A stretch of 64,000 nt of DNA. Origin: Thalassocella blandensis (GTDB lineage: Bacteria; Pseudomonadota; Gammaproteobacteria; Pseudomonadales; Cellvibrionaceae). The stretch spans positions 109,796 through 173,795 of the forward strand of contig CABFPG010000013.1 in NCBI GenBank assembly GCA_902141825.1, given 5' to 3'. The position numbers and the translations under genes were made by a program. Each line of letters opens with the position of its first letter. Position 1 is the stretch's first letter. Shown here in pieces: positions 20,941 to 31,028 of the stretch. The notes below the pieces were generated by a model. That model did no database searches and was not told the DNA's origin. It saw nothing but the letters and a program-made list of their open reading frames with translations.

Positions 20941-20989
20941 GTGATAAATCCCTAACGGATTTATGTCACAGTGATACACGGAAGTATCA
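20941..20989. other. Two consecutive hairpins after ridA
   Basis: The first (20941-20969) pairs GTGA-TAAATCC with GGATTTA-TCAC with a two-base bulge. The second (20972-20989) pairs TGATAC with GTATCA around a six-base loop. Neither has a T-run. They may end the spoT-ridA transcript or act in front of the two-component operon at 21097. Confidence 0.4.
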
Positions 20990-21096
20990 TCTAAAACCCA
21001 CCCCGCGCCCGCTATCTTTCGCAGGAACGCACTTATTGCGTGTCCAGGCTTTCATTTGCCGAGGTGATATCGGCACGGTAAAAGGCCACACACTGC

Positions 21097-21798
21097 ATGC
21101 AAAAAAATATATTGGTTGTGGAAGATCAGCAGGACATTAGCAACCTGATCACTCTGAATTTGCAGAATGCCGGTTTTCATGTTGACCAGTGCAGCGATGG
21201 CCGTCAGGGCTTTGCACGCGCGTTGCGTGGTGATTACGATGCAATTGTGCTCGACATCATGCTGCCAGAACTCGATGGGCTAAGCGTATGTCAGCAGCTG
21301 CGTGAGCAACAGATCTACACCCCCATCCTGATGTTGACGGCCAAAAAAAGCGAAGCCGATCGCGTGCTGGGTCTGGAAGTGGGCGCCGATGACTACTTAA
21401 CAAAACCCTTCAGCGTGTTAGAGCTGCAGGCGCGGGTAAAGGCCTTATTACGCCGTGTGGACATGCTGAACAAGCAGCAGCACGAAGACGAAGGTGAAAG
21501 TCTGCAGTTTGGTGATCTAGCCATTTTTCCACAAAAACGCACAGTAATAGTCGCGGGGCAGAGCGTCAATTTAACGGTAAAAGAGTTTGATTTACTGGTC
21601 TACCTGGCAAATTTTCCCGGTGAAGTATTTAGTCGGGATCAGTTGCTCAATGCCGTGTGGGGTGCACAGCACAGCGGCTATGAACACACGGTAAATTCTC
21701 ACATTAATCGCTTGCGTGCTAAACTCGAAACCGATCCGGCCAAACCGAAATATGTGCTGACGGTGTGGGGAGTTGGATATAAATTCTATGAGCACTAG
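21097..21798 (+). CDS. OmpR/PhoB-family response regulator
   Basis: A 233-residue transcription regulator. The receiver (about 1-120) has ILVVEDQQDI, phosphoacceptor Asp53 in IVLDIMLPELDG and Lys103 in LTKPF. The C-terminal winged helix has VNLTVKEFDLLVYLANFPGEVFSR and HTVNSHINRLRAKLE, ending in the family's VWGVGYKF. It overlaps the next gene, its cognate kinase, by 11 bases. The signal and regulon are unknown. Confidence 0.95.
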   Translation: MQKNILVVEDQQDISNLITLNLQNAGFHVDQCSDGRQGFARALRGDYDAIVLDIMLPELDGLSVCQQLREQQIYTPILMLTAKKSEADRVLGLEVGADDYLTKPFSVLELQARVKALLRRVDMLNKQQHEDEGESLQFGDLAIFPQKRTVIVAGQSVNLTVKEFDLLVYLANFPGEVFSRDQLLNAVWGAQHSGYEHTVNSHINRLRAKLETDPAKPKYVLTVWGVGYKFYEH

Positions 21799-23317
21799 CC
21801 GACTTTTTACATTGCATTCCACGCTACATGGTCGATTGACTCTCGCGTTGTTTTTCAGCTTTCTGCTGGTGGGTATTTTTACTGCAATCCTGCTGATTGG
21901 TTCATCGCGCGCATACCAGCAGGAAGTCACTCAGATTATGCATCGCGATCTGGCAAACCATATCGTAAAAGAGTATTTATTGTTTATCGATGGAGAACCC
22001 CAACTCGATCAGGTTAAGCATACTTTTCACAACCTCATGGTACTCGGCCCCAACTTCGAATTTTATTTACTCGACACGCAGGGCAATATCGTCGCGTACT
22101 CCGCCGACCCCTCGTTAATTCAACGCAACAAGGTCTCACTGGCCCCTTTGCAGCAGTTTATCGAATATCAGGACCGTCCCTTCGAAAGCACAATTTATGC
22201 TGATGATCCTCGCGATGTAGATGGAAAAAAAATCTTTAGCGCAGCTCCTGTTTTTCACAACCAACAACAACAGGGCTATTTGCTCGTCATACTCGGCAGC
22301 CAGATTTACGATCAGATTTCCGATGGCCGATGGAGCAGTCGTATTATTCAATGGGGCCTGTGGATTTTTATTTCAGGCTTGATATTCAGTTTACTCGCCA
22401 CGCTTTGGCTGTTAGGACTTTTAACCCGGCCGTTGACACGACTTACCCGGCAGGTGGAAAAAGTCCAAACCCTGGGTTTTACCAGACAACCGATTGAACA
22501 GGAAAAAATTCTCGCCGATTTTGCCCGCTGGCAAACACATAACCCTGACGAAATTCATATTTTAGGCCAGGCATTTCAACAGGCGCTGTTAAAGCTGAAT
22601 GAACAATATCAAACCATCGTATCGATCGACGAATTACGTAAAGAATTACTGTCGCATATTTCCCATGACTTGCGCTCGCCACTGGCGTCTCTGCTGGGGT
22701 ATCTGGAGACCTGGGAAATAAACCACGCACATATACCCGCAAGTGAAAGTGCAGAATATATTGCGATCGCCAAACGCAATGCACAAAAAATCTCTACTCT
22801 GATAGAACAGCTGTTCGAGCTTGCCCACCTGGACAGCGGCAACGTGCAAGTGAATCTGGAACGTATCGCGATCGCGGAACTGGTCGAAGATGTTTTGCAG
22901 AAGTTTAGAATAGAGGCACAGGAACGCAATATTCAACTTACCGTTGTTCCGCGTGACGGTCGCATTAAAGCCTACGGCGATATGGAAAAACTGGATCGCG
23001 TATTTACTAATCTGATTGAAAATGCACTGCGCCACACCAAAGAAGGGGGCAGCATTACAGTCAACTTAAGTGAACAGGGCAGGTTGGTTTCAGTAGAAGT
23101 ACTGGACACAGGCATTGGGATACCTGAAGAAGATTTACCGTATATTTTCAATCCTCATTATAAGGCCGGCAACAGTGTCCGCGAAAATACCGCGCACGGT
23201 GGGCTGGGACTTGCCATAACCAAAAAGTTATTGGACCTACATCACTCAAGCATCACCGTGAGCAGTAAAATCAATCAGGGAACAAAATTCGAATTTGCAC
23301 TATCTTGTCAGATGTAA
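21788..23317 (+). CDS. Membrane sensor histidine kinase paired with the preceding regulator
   Basis: A 509-residue sensor kinase. The first membrane helix (LALFFSFLLVGIFTAILLIG) is followed by a periplasmic sensor region of about 150 residues, a second helix (WGLWIFISGLIFSLLATLWLLGLL), a HAMP-like linker, the phosphoacceptor box HISHDLRSPLASLLGYLE, N-box NLIENALRHT, G1 VLDTGIGIP and G2 HGGLGLAIT. The ATG at 21788 lies inside the end of the regulator gene and is chosen over the frame's first Met at 21773. Both boxes of the catalytic domain are intact, so it should be an active kinase. Confidence 0.93.
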   Translation: MSTSRLFTLHSTLHGRLTLALFFSFLLVGIFTAILLIGSSRAYQQEVTQIMHRDLANHIVKEYLLFIDGEPQLDQVKHTFHNLMVLGPNFEFYLLDTQGNIVAYSADPSLIQRNKVSLAPLQQFIEYQDRPFESTIYADDPRDVDGKKIFSAAPVFHNQQQQGYLLVILGSQIYDQISDGRWSSRIIQWGLWIFISGLIFSLLATLWLLGLLTRPLTRLTRQVEKVQTLGFTRQPIEQEKILADFARWQTHNPDEIHILGQAFQQALLKLNEQYQTIVSIDELRKELLSHISHDLRSPLASLLGYLETWEINHAHIPASESAEYIAIAKRNAQKISTLIEQLFELAHLDSGNVQVNLERIAIAELVEDVLQKFRIEAQERNIQLTVVPRDGRIKAYGDMEKLDRVFTNLIENALRHTKEGGSITVNLSEQGRLVSVEVLDTGIGIPEEDLPYIFNPHYKAGNSVRENTAHGGLGLAITKKLLDLHHSSITVSSKINQGTKFEFALSCQM

Positions 23318-23364
23318 CACCTTACCTGACACTGACTCGCGTACGCCAATTTGCTCCACTGTTT

Positions 23365-24039
23365 TTACCAGGGTAAGACCTCTCCATTGGAATGCCAGAA
23401 GGTTCCGCTGTTTTGCAGGTTCACGCCATCAATTCGCTGTACCAGACGCGCCGCTGCATCCTCTGCACTGATATCGCCAGCATGTCCCACCATATCCGTC
23501 TGCACAAAACCAGGGTGCAAAATGGCAACGGAAATACCTTTGGGCTGAAGATCTTTCGATAGCGACATCGCCGCGGCATTTAAGGCGGCTTTGGACATAC
23601 GGTACCCGTAATAACCACCGGAACCGTTATCGCTAATGGAGCCCATTCGACTGGTAATCATGGCGACCTTGGCGCCGGCAGCTAAATTATTCAGCAGCGC
23701 CTCCGTAACACGAAGTGGCGCTACGGCGTTAACCTGCAACTGTTCCAATACTGTTGCGTATTCAATTTCGCCAAGCGCTTCATTTCGCAGAATTCCCGCG
23801 TTATTAATTAACACATCGATTTTCTGTTGCGCTAACTCACTGACCAGTTGTTCAACTGACGCTTCCTGACTAACATCAATATTCTGAACAAGCCGCGCTG
23901 ACGTCGCCAGCAGGGCCTCGCTGGGTGTGCGGCACACGGCGATCACATCACAGTTGCGTGCGAGATATTCTTTCACCAATGCCAAACCAATACCACGATT
24001 GGCACCCGTAATTACAACGCATTGTTTACCTTCACTCAT
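23365..24039 (-). CDS. Short-chain dehydrogenase/reductase
   Basis: A 224-residue classical-type SDR. It has the cofactor motif TGANRGIGLAL at residue 11 onward, NNAG in the central strand and the catalytic YRMSK (YxxxK) preceded by a Ser-containing strand (MITSRMGSI). The first strand ends CVVITGANRGIG, followed by VIAVCRT; the Arg there favours NADP, by analogy. The substrate is not apparent. It converges with the sensor kinase, with only 47 bases between stops. Confidence 0.9.
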   Translation of the reverse strand: MSEGKQCVVITGANRGIGLALVKEYLARNCDVIAVCRTPSEALLATSARLVQNIDVSQEASVEQLVSELAQQKIDVLINNAGILRNEALGEIEYATVLEQLQVNAVAPLRVTEALLNNLAAGAKVAMITSRMGSISDNGSGGYYGYRMSKAALNAAAMSLSKDLQPKGISVAILHPGFVQTDMVGHAGDISAEDAAARLVQRIDGVNLQNSGTFWHSNGEVLPW

Positions 24040-24302
24040 AATTTCTCACTCTCTTTTTTACCTGCATTGAATTGTTCATGCTGTTCACGCTTGCCGAGAA
24101 TCGCTGAACCGTATTTTAATCTCGAGAATTGATGGATACTTTCACCCACCGTGAACATAATCGTTTCGCACGTCTCGATAATATTGACAGCGACGCGACT
24201 GCAGGGCTTATATCTGACATTCCAATATAACAACTCTTCAACATACAAGCTCTGCCGACGCAAAACGGCATTCCCCATTTTACCGGTTAGCGACATCAAC
24301 AT
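24036..24302 (-). CDS. Small ORF of doubtful status upstream of the SDR
   Basis: An 88-residue frame whose TGA overlaps the ATG of the SDR gene (ATGA), as in translationally coupled genes. The sequence is mixed in composition, has no signal peptide or recognised domain, and ends in a charged tail (NAGKKESEKL). The overlap argues for a real gene; the lack of any family resemblance and the AT-rich surroundings argue against it. The rest of the 395-base gap to the patatin gene shows nothing convincing. Confidence 0.25.
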   Translation of the reverse strand: MLMSLTGKMGNAVLRRQSLYVEELLYWNVRYKPCSRVAVNIIETCETIMFTVGESIHQFSRLKYGSAILGKREQHEQFNAGKKESEKL

Positions 24303-24434
24303 CGAAAATATTTCAGGATAACATTATGACAAACTTTTACTGAGGGGAAATACGATATACTACTAACATCATGTTTCAATCTAGGTATCAGATGAGTCAA
24401 GCAAGGCTGATACCGGTCAAATGAGTTTTGCAAT

Positions 24435-25259
24435 ATGGCAGTAAAATTTGGACTCGCTTTAGGCGGTGGCGGCGTTAAGGGGCTGGCTCATATCGCACTG
24501 CTGAAGCAGTTGGATGAATGGAAAATAAAACCGACACTTATTGCCGGTTCCAGTATGGGTGCAATCCTGGGTGCCCTCTATGCACACGGTTTAACAGGAA
24601 AAGAAATTGAAGATCGCGTGCGAATGCATATCATCGGACCAAATGAGGGCGTCAAGGAAACCTTCCGTAAAAGTAAGCACCTTTTGAAATGGGCCCGCGT
24701 TTTCTCCTGGGAAAAAAGTCGTGGCGGCTTAATCACGGCAGATGGACTTTTTGAACATTTATTTTCTGAAATCATCAACCTGGATTTTAATGATCTCGAT
24801 ATTGCGTTCAAAGCCATTGCAACGGATTATCACACGGGACAGGAAGTCGTTCTTCGCTCAGGCGAGCTATTGCCAGCGGTGCGTGCCAGCATGGCTGTAC
24901 CCGGGGTGTTTGCACCGGTAAAAATCAATACGCGTTTACTCATCGACGGCGGCGTTATTAATAATCTTCCGTGTGATCAGGTTGCCGGTTGCGGCGGAAA
25001 AATTATTGCCAGCGATGTGATCAGCCTGCCAACCTTCCGCAGTCCAAGCACACTGCAGGTCATGTCGGGGGCACTCAACATCATGATTGCGGATCGCACA
25101 CGACGATTAATGCAGGAGTTTCCGCCGGATTTTATTTTTAAACCCAACACCGAAGGCGTTGATGCATTTGATTTTCACAAAATTGCTGATGTTCTTGTAC
25201 AGGGACAAGCAGCTGTGGATATTTCGCGTGACAGCCTTGCCAGAGTATTGAAGATTTAA
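24435..25259 (+). CDS. Patatin-like phospholipase (RssA type)
   Basis: A 274-residue cytoplasmic patatin. It has the oxyanion loop LGGGGVKGLAH at the N-terminus, the nucleophile elbow GSSMG with Ser40, and the second catalytic residue Asp171 in DGGVINNLP, so the Ser-Asp dyad is complete. Family members are acyl hydrolases acting on phospholipids; the in vivo substrate is unknown. There is no signal peptide and no transport domain, which separates it from secreted ExoU or PlpD types. It appears to be monocistronic. Confidence 0.92.
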   Translation: MAVKFGLALGGGGVKGLAHIALLKQLDEWKIKPTLIAGSSMGAILGALYAHGLTGKEIEDRVRMHIIGPNEGVKETFRKSKHLLKWARVFSWEKSRGGLITADGLFEHLFSEIINLDFNDLDIAFKAIATDYHTGQEVVLRSGELLPAVRASMAVPGVFAPVKINTRLLIDGGVINNLPCDQVAGCGGKIIASDVISLPTFRSPSTLQVMSGALNIMIADRTRRLMQEFPPDFIFKPNTEGVDAFDFHKIADVLVQGQAAVDISRDSLARVLKI

Positions 25260-25344
25260 GGTCTGTCATCTTAAGTCTTCGCTATCATTGCTCAGACAGG
25301 GTGACAGCGCGAACTCACAGACAATTCACAGAATTAGTGCGTGT

Positions 25345-25375
25345 TATTGCCTATGCTCAATTGGCATAGGCAATA
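25345..25375. other. 12-bp hairpin overlapping the mutarotase stop codon
   Basis: TATTGCCTATGC and GCATAGGCAATA form a perfect stem with a seven-base loop; the loop contains the stop codon of the minus-strand mutarotase gene. It may protect or end the transcript, although there is no strong T-run. Confidence 0.5.
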
Positions 25376-26367
25376 GAAGCCGCTAATACATGCTCATGTT
25401 GCGGCGCCAGGGTAATAAAATCCAAGTGCGCATTCGCCGTTTCCACGCACAACATTTCCAGATACTCATCATCCTTAAATTGCGATAAGCCACGAGATTT
25501 TTCAATCCAGGGATTCCAGACAATGGCAGATTTACTGCCGCGTGAACGTATTTTGATTTTTCTTTCAGGACATTTCACCAATAGATCACTACAAGGCTCA
25601 CGTGCAATTTCAAGGTGAGTGGTTTGCGTCAATGGGTCATGCAATTCCTGCGCTTCACGGATTTCGGGAGCAAAGTAAATACGATCTGTTTCCTGCGTGA
25701 TGTCCAGCGCTCCACTTTGTACGGCAGATTCATCGGCATTCACACTGTCGATGAAAGGCAGGTTATCCAAACCAAATATTCGGGTTTTATTGATGTCGGA
25801 TACAGCAAAGTAACTGTGCAATGCTCCCGTGAAACTCAATTCGCTATCCCCGGTGTTTTTAACCGTGAGCGCAACATCCAGACTTTCACCAATGGTGAAG
25901 CTCAGCTGCAACGCAAATGATTTATCAAAATAAGCGCGGCTAATCTCGTTATCCGTTAAGGTGAACACCAGCTTGGTTGTTCCCAGGCGAGACGTTGTTA
26001 TAGATTCAAGATGCCAGTCCTGACTGCGCGCAAAACCGTGCTGAGGCGCCTGCTCGGCATGCACTTGCAGAGTAATAGCTTCAACATTATTTTTCAACGG
26101 ACCAAACCAGGGCCAGCAAATTGGAATACCACCGCGCAGAGGTTTTCCCTGCTTATATTCCACCGCTTCACTGCACCAGATCAATCTCGCTTTATCTCGC
26201 GGCGTAAACTCTAATAATTGTGCCCCCTGAAGAAGAATAATGGCGGTTGCAAAGGGATTGTCCACACGCAAACCAATGAGTTCATCATTAATAAAAAAAC
26301 TGACTTCTTCATTCTCGACAAAACGTTGTTTAAGTTCAGCCACTTGTTGCGTTAATGTTTGTTGCAT
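25357..26367 (-). CDS. D-hexose-6-phosphate mutarotase (YeaD-like)
   Basis: An aldose-1-epimerase-fold protein of 336 residues, of the YeaD subfamily that interconverts anomers of hexose-6-phosphates. Visible markers: LLEFTPRDKARLIWCSE, the conserved GGIPICWPWFGP, APQHGFARSQDW with the catalytic His, and LHSYFAVSDI. ATG at 26367 with GGAAA upstream is preferred over the in-frame GTG at 26376. It lies 64 bases downstream of an MFS transporter gene on the same strand, which suggests sugar uptake, but that link is inference. Confidence 0.9.
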   Translation of the reverse strand: MQQTLTQQVAELKQRFVENEEVSFFINDELIGLRVDNPFATAIILLQGAQLLEFTPRDKARLIWCSEAVEYKQGKPLRGGIPICWPWFGPLKNNVEAITLQVHAEQAPQHGFARSQDWHLESITTSRLGTTKLVFTLTDNEISRAYFDKSFALQLSFTIGESLDVALTVKNTGDSELSFTGALHSYFAVSDINKTRIFGLDNLPFIDSVNADESAVQSGALDITQETDRIYFAPEIREAQELHDPLTQTTHLEIAREPCSDLLVKCPERKIKIRSRGSKSAIVWNPWIEKSRGLSQFKDDEYLEMLCVETANAHLDFITLAPQHEHVLAASIAYAN

Positions 26368-26440
26368 AATTTCCACAATTGAGTTTATAAAATTAGAAAG
26401 ACGATGGACTGTGCGTGTCGAGCACTATCCACTACGGTGT

Positions 26441-27688
26441 TTACGAAATTTCAATCGGCTTTCGATATCCCCACACCACAGCATTCGTCTCTGTCGGATG
26501 CGCGGGGATGTTGAAAGAACATATCAAAGACAGCACCGCAAAACCTACACCGACCAGAAACACGGAAGTCGGTGAAACCACCCACAGTATGCCAAGCAAC
26601 GCTGGTATTACAACGGCCGCAATATGGTTAATTGTAAAGCTGACACTGGCCGTTGCAGCAATATCCTGTTTATCAGCAATTTTTTGAAAGTAGGTGGTAA
26701 CAGCTATTGCCAAGGCAAAAAAGAGATGATCCACCACATATAATCCCGCCGCCAGATAGGGATGAGTCACAAAGGCATACCCTAAAAACACGCAGATCAA
26801 TCCCAGATATTCAAAAATCAGCGCTTTACGCTCTCCCACCACACCGATAAATTTTCCTATCTTGGCGGCAAAGAAAAAGTTGAACAGGTAATTCACGATA
26901 AAAAGCAGGCTGATGTCGCGCACGGTATAACCGAATTTTTCTACCATCATAAATCCAGCAAACACGACAAAAATCTGTCGTCGCGCACCGCTTAAAAATA
27001 CCAGAAAGTAATACAACCAATAGCTTTTACGCATGAGTAAATGTTTGCGCTGCACGCTGACCGGAGCAAAGTGGGTAAACTTTTTATATAACACGATAGT
27101 GGCGATAAACACGAAACCACCAACAGCCAGATACATCCACTGATAATCAATATGAAATACACTCATCCCCAACAGAATAATCCCATAAGCGCTGAGGGAC
27201 GCGACGGCCTTTATCGATAATGCCCGCCCCATAAAGTGAGGCGCCTCGTCCTTATCTAACCACTGCAAGGTCAGTGATTTATTTATTGTTTCGAAATAGT
27301 GAAAGCCAATCGACATCACGACCGTAGTGAAATACAGACCGTATTCAAAAGGCAAAAAGCCAGTCAGCGCAACACCTAAAGCCATTATCGCCAATGACAA
27401 TAAGGCAAAGTACTGCTCCCGCAGAATGAGTAACACAAAGATGGCGGTAAAGGCTAAAAACCCTGGGACTTCACGTAAACTTTGTAAAATGCCAATTTCC
27501 ACTCCCGTAAAATTCGCACGTTCAATTACGAAGTTATTCAAAAGCACTTGCCAGACACCAAAGCCAAATGACATTAAAAATACCATGCTTAACAAGAGGT
27601 ATTTCGGTTCCTGCCAAAAGCTCAGCACTTGGTCGGGATTTTCTGGCAGGATGTCATCCTGAGTTAAATCTGCGGCATCTTTTTGCAT
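26441..27688 (-). CDS. MFS transporter of unknown substrate
   Basis: A 415-residue membrane protein with about 12 predicted helices and a 40-residue cytoplasmic N-terminus. The first helix begins near YLLLSMVFLMSFGFGVW, and the two six-helix halves are separated by a basic loop (YKKFTHFAPVSVQRKHLLMRKS). The classic MFS motif A is not well conserved, so substrate class cannot be assigned. Its position between a flavoprotein and a hexose-6-phosphate mutarotase on one strand suggests, weakly, a sugar or glycoside substrate. Confidence 0.8.
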   Translation of the reverse strand: MQKDAADLTQDDILPENPDQVLSFWQEPKYLLLSMVFLMSFGFGVWQVLLNNFVIERANFTGVEIGILQSLREVPGFLAFTAIFVLLILREQYFALLSLAIMALGVALTGFLPFEYGLYFTTVVMSIGFHYFETINKSLTLQWLDKDEAPHFMGRALSIKAVASLSAYGIILLGMSVFHIDYQWMYLAVGGFVFIATIVLYKKFTHFAPVSVQRKHLLMRKSYWLYYFLVFLSGARRQIFVVFAGFMMVEKFGYTVRDISLLFIVNYLFNFFFAAKIGKFIGVVGERKALIFEYLGLICVFLGYAFVTHPYLAAGLYVVDHLFFALAIAVTTYFQKIADKQDIAATASVSFTINHIAAVVIPALLGILWVVSPTSVFLVGVGFAVLSLICSFNIPAHPTETNAVVWGYRKPIEIS

Positions 27689-27721
27689 ATTTTTTACAAC
27701 AACTCTTTTATCGGTCTACAA

Positions 27722-28897
27722 CTAAATGACCTGCCCGGCACAGTAACCACTGGCCCAGGCCCATTGAAAATTAAATCCGCCTAACCAGCCCGTAACATCC
27801 AGTACTTCACCAACAAAATACAAACCTGCAACATGTTTTGCCTCAAAAGTTTTTGATGAAACATCCTCCGTGGAAACACCACCGCGAGTCACTTCCGCGG
27901 TACGATAACCTTCTGTCCCCGCCGGCACCAGGCGCCACTGATGAAAATGCGCCGCAATATCCTGCAGTTGTCGATGACTATACTGCGGCAACGGCAAACT
28001 TTCACTCACCTCGGCCAGCCAGGCGTGAACAAAACGTTTTGGCATATGCTGCGCAATAATATTTTTCAGTTCCGCTTTGCTTTTATCCTGCTTGGCTTGA
28101 GCGAAAATGTCTGACAGTGTTTTGCCCGGCAAAAAATCAATGCAGACTTCCTCACCTTTTTGCCAGTAGTTGGAAATCTGTAAAACAGCCGGGCCACTCA
28201 GTCCTCGGTGAGTAAACAAGAGCGGATCATTAAAATGCTGCGCGCCACAGCTCACGTCCACCTCCAGAGATAATCCAGCCAGGGATTGTGCCAATTGCAA
28301 ATATCGATTTTGCAGGGTGAATGGGACAAGTGATGCCTGCAGGGAGGTACACTGAAGGCCAAACTGCCGGGCAATATCATAACCTTTGCCACTGGCACCC
28401 ATGGTAGGAATAGACAGTCCCCCCGTCGCCACCACCAGACTGGAGCAGGTTAGCGTACCAATGGAGGTTTGCAGTGCAAAGTGCTCGTCTATTCTTTCAA
28501 TACTATCCACACTGCACTTAGTGCGGATCTCTACTTGTGCATATTCGCACTCAGTCAGCAGAATATTGAGGATATCTTGCGATTTGTTGTCGCAAAACAG
28601 TTGGCCCTTGGTTTTTTCGTGGTAAGCCAGGCCGTGTCGTTCCACCAGCTCAATGAAATCGCTGGGGGTAAAACGACTCAATGCAGATTTACAGAAATGC
28701 GCATTGTGGGAAATGTAATTGCCAGGTTCAATGGAGTAATTGGTGAAATTACAACGCCCACCGCCTGACATCAGGATCTTTTTACCCACTTTATTGGAGT
28801 GCTCAATCACCAGGACGCGTCTACCTCGGTAACCCGCTGTTGCTGCGCACATCAGACCAGCCGCACCACCCCCAATCACAATACAATCGAAATTCAT
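27722..28897 (-). CDS. HI0933/YhiN-family FAD-dependent oxidoreductase
   Basis: A 391-residue flavoprotein. The N-terminal Rossmann motif is VIGGGAAGLMCAATAGYRG, followed by VIEHSNKVGKKILMSGGGRCNFTN, the signature of the HI0933/BaiN-like family. A second FAD region is present near the C-terminus (GLYFVGEVLDVTGWLGGFNFQWAWASG). The physiological substrate of this family is not established outside a few cases. It is the first gene of a probable three-gene minus-strand run with the MFS transporter (33-base gap) and the mutarotase. Confidence 0.9.
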   Translation of the reverse strand: MNFDCIVIGGGAAGLMCAATAGYRGRRVLVIEHSNKVGKKILMSGGGRCNFTNYSIEPGNYISHNAHFCKSALSRFTPSDFIELVERHGLAYHEKTKGQLFCDNKSQDILNILLTECEYAQVEIRTKCSVDSIERIDEHFALQTSIGTLTCSSLVVATGGLSIPTMGASGKGYDIARQFGLQCTSLQASLVPFTLQNRYLQLAQSLAGLSLEVDVSCGAQHFNDPLLFTHRGLSGPAVLQISNYWQKGEEVCIDFLPGKTLSDIFAQAKQDKSKAELKNIIAQHMPKRFVHAWLAEVSESLPLPQYSHRQLQDIAAHFHQWRLVPAGTEGYRTAEVTRGGVSTEDVSSKTFEAKHVAGLYFVGEVLDVTGWLGGFNFQWAWASGYCAGQVI

Positions 28898-29256
28898 CTT
28901 TAACCACTAATGCTATGTCGCGGGCATTTTACCTGAAAGCGCCGGGCATCATAAGGCGCGATGGACGCGAATACAGGTAAATAATTTCCATCAGCACATC
29001 CTCTCGCCCTGTTACAGCGCGTTTTTGGTCCGTGCCGTCAGCTAATCCGGTTATGTCATTCTGCTAATTACTCCCGAGGACCAGCCCCTCCTCAAGCCCC
29101 GTAATTTAGGCGGTAATTGGCAGAAATTCGATATAACCACTGAGAAAAATGCCGCTTTTAACACACCGAAGGTCCGCCTGCTTGCTATATTGAAATGTGC
29201 AGTGCGCCATTGTACGCACCTCAGTACTCCCCCACATTCAGTTTAAGGAACATCGC
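28898..29256. other. Intergenic region upstream of the chemoreceptor gene
   Basis: This 359-base divergent gap must hold promoters for the flavoprotein and chemoreceptor genes. No clear flagellar sigma-28 site was found. An AAGGA ribosome site (29245-29249) precedes the chemoreceptor ATG. No gene is visible. Confidence 0.5.
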
Positions 29257-30897
29257 ATGGCCTGGTTTAATGACCTTTCATTCAATTGGAAGCTAAGAAT
29301 TCCACTTGTCGGTATTGCCCTTCTCATGGGCCTATTGGTGGCATTTGGCCTGGTTATTCATGCGAGAACATCCCACCTCAATGAACTCATTAACGAACAT
29401 TACTTTCCTTCCACGGAATTTTTGCTGGAGGCCGACCGCGATTTATACCAGGCCCTGCTGGCTGAGCGGCAACTGGTGATGAGCCAGGGGCAGAATATTG
29501 CGTTGGATCGTGCATCAATGGTGAATGAGATTCGAGAAAACCTCGGTCAGGCCCGAACCCGGGTTGGCAAATATGCATCCCACATGGAGGATGCCGAACT
29601 ACTGGCACTAGTCGATCAGTTTTACCGTACTTTTGACCAGCGAAGTAAAGAGGTCGACACGATACTGCAATTAATCCAAAGCGATCCAGAGGCCGCAATT
29701 GAAATGAGCCTGGGCAGAACCGGTGAAGAGTTCGAAGAAATGCGCGAGTATATTGATACCTTGACCGAGAAAACCCATATCAAGTCGGTCAAAATTCGCG
29801 AGCAGATTAAAGAGCTGGAAGGCAGGGGGCTCTGGCAGCTTAGCCTGCTATTGGGCCTCGGCTTACTGTTTTGTTTGGCTTTGGGCATCATTCTTCCCAG
29901 CTTCATCACGTCAAGGATTAAGAGCCTGCTCGTTCGACTGCAGGAAATCGTCCATGGCGAAGGGGATTTAACCCGCCGTTTACACGTGAGCGGACAAGAC
30001 GAATTTGGAAAAATTGCTACTGAATTTAATCACTTCATGGACAAACTGCACGAGAGTATCAAAGAGATCGCCGATGTGTCCGGTGATTTAAAAGACCGTG
30101 CCGACTTTGTCCAAAATCACAGTGAAGAAAATATTCACATTACTGACAAGCAGCACAGTGAAACCAATATGGCTGCAACGGCGATCCACGAAATCAGCCA
30201 GACCGTCAGTGAAGTCGCCAGTAATACCGCGCATGCTGCGGATGCTGCAAAACTCGCCGCAGAAAATGCTTCCAAAGGTTCCCGACTGGTTGATACGGTT
30301 TCTGGTGAGATTGAGTTATTAGCCAGTGAAATCGATGCTTCGTCCAACGCTATCAACGAACTGAAAGAAGACTCCAACAATGTGGGCTCGGTGCTGGATG
30401 TCATTCGTGGTATCGCGGAACAAACGAATTTACTCGCGCTCAATGCCGCAATTGAAGCGGCCAGAGCGGGTGAACAGGGCAGGGGGTTTGCCGTGGTGGC
30501 AGACGAGGTGCGTACTCTGGCACAGCGCACTCAGGAATCGACGCAGGAAATTCGCGAACTGATTGAAAAACTGCAAGCCGCCTCCGAACTTTCTGTACAA
30601 CGCATGAATCGCAATCGCGAACAGGTGCTAAACACCGTCAGCCAGGCCAAACAAGCCGGTGAAGCCCTCAAGTCCATCAATGAAATGGTCCAGAATATTG
30701 TGGGCTTGAATATCCAAATCGCCACCGCCTCGGAAGAACAAACCAGCGTTACTGAAGAAATTGGACGCAATATGGCTAACATTGCACAGCAAACCGATAT
30801 GACGGCAATGAGTGCTAAAACCCTGGGCGTTGCCGCACAGGAGTTAATGCGGTTAAGTCAAAGCCTAAACCATTCCATTGAGGGGTTTAGGGTTTAG
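29257..30897 (+). CDS. Methyl-accepting chemotaxis protein
   Basis: A chemoreceptor of 546 residues from the ATG at 29257 ([16 protein letters not shown]), which has a good AAGGA upstream; the frame itself is open from 29197. Two membrane helices (about residues 15-35 and 190-212) flank a mostly helical periplasmic domain of about 150 residues (four-helix-bundle type). A HAMP domain follows, then the long cytoplasmic coiled coil with the conserved hairpin tip [35 protein letters not shown]. No C-terminal CheR-docking pentapeptide is seen; it ends SIEGFRV. The ligand is unknown. Confidence 0.95.
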   Translation: MAWFNDLSFNWKLRIPLVGIALLMGLLVAFGLVIHARTSHLNELINEHYFPSTEFLLEADRDLYQALLAERQLVMSQGQNIALDRASMVNEIRENLGQARTRVGKYASHMEDAELLALVDQFYRTFDQRSKEVDTILQLIQSDPEAAIEMSLGRTGEEFEEMREYIDTLTEKTHIKSVKIREQIKELEGRGLWQLSLLLGLGLLFCLALGIILPSFITSRIKSLLVRLQEIVHGEGDLTRRLHVSGQDEFGKIATEFNHFMDKLHESIKEIADVSGDLKDRADFVQNHSEENIHITDKQHSETNMAATAIHEISQTVSEVASNTAHAADAAKLAAENASKGSRLVDTVSGEIELLASEIDASSNAINELKEDSNNVGSVLDVIRGIAEQTNLLALNAAIEAARAGEQGRGFAVVADEVRTLAQRTQESTQEIRELIEKLQAASELSVQRMNRNREQVLNTVSQAKQAGEALKSINEMVQNIVGLNIQIATASEEQTSVTEEIGRNMANIAQQTDMTAMSAKTLGVAAQELMRLSQSLNHSIEGFRV

Positions 30898-30975
30898 ACC
30901 CTAAACACCACTTGGCAAACGACCTCCCTCACTAACTCTCCCATCTACACATCACCGTCTATGCGCCGTGCACAT

Positions 30976-31000
30976 CAACCCCAGTCGCAGACTGGGGTTG
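30976..31000. terminator. GC-rich hairpin between converging chemoreceptor and giant-protein genes
   Basis: A perfect 11-bp stem (CAACCCCAGTC and GACTGGGGTTG) with a three-base loop lies between two converging genes. It lacks a T-run on either strand, so it would be an atypical terminator or a transcript-stabilising structure. Confidence 0.5.
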
Positions 31001-31028
31001 GGCAACGCTTCGCTAGATTTAAAAGAGC

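Noticed and set aside
20941..20969. Rho-independent terminator after ridA
   Set aside because: A stem is present but there is no T-run and it has a bulge; kept only as a hairpin of unknown role.
29040..29200. Flagellar sigma-28 promoter ahead of the chemoreceptor
   Set aside because: Only about half of the -10 consensus (GCCGATAA) is matched at the best candidate; not distinguishable from chance.
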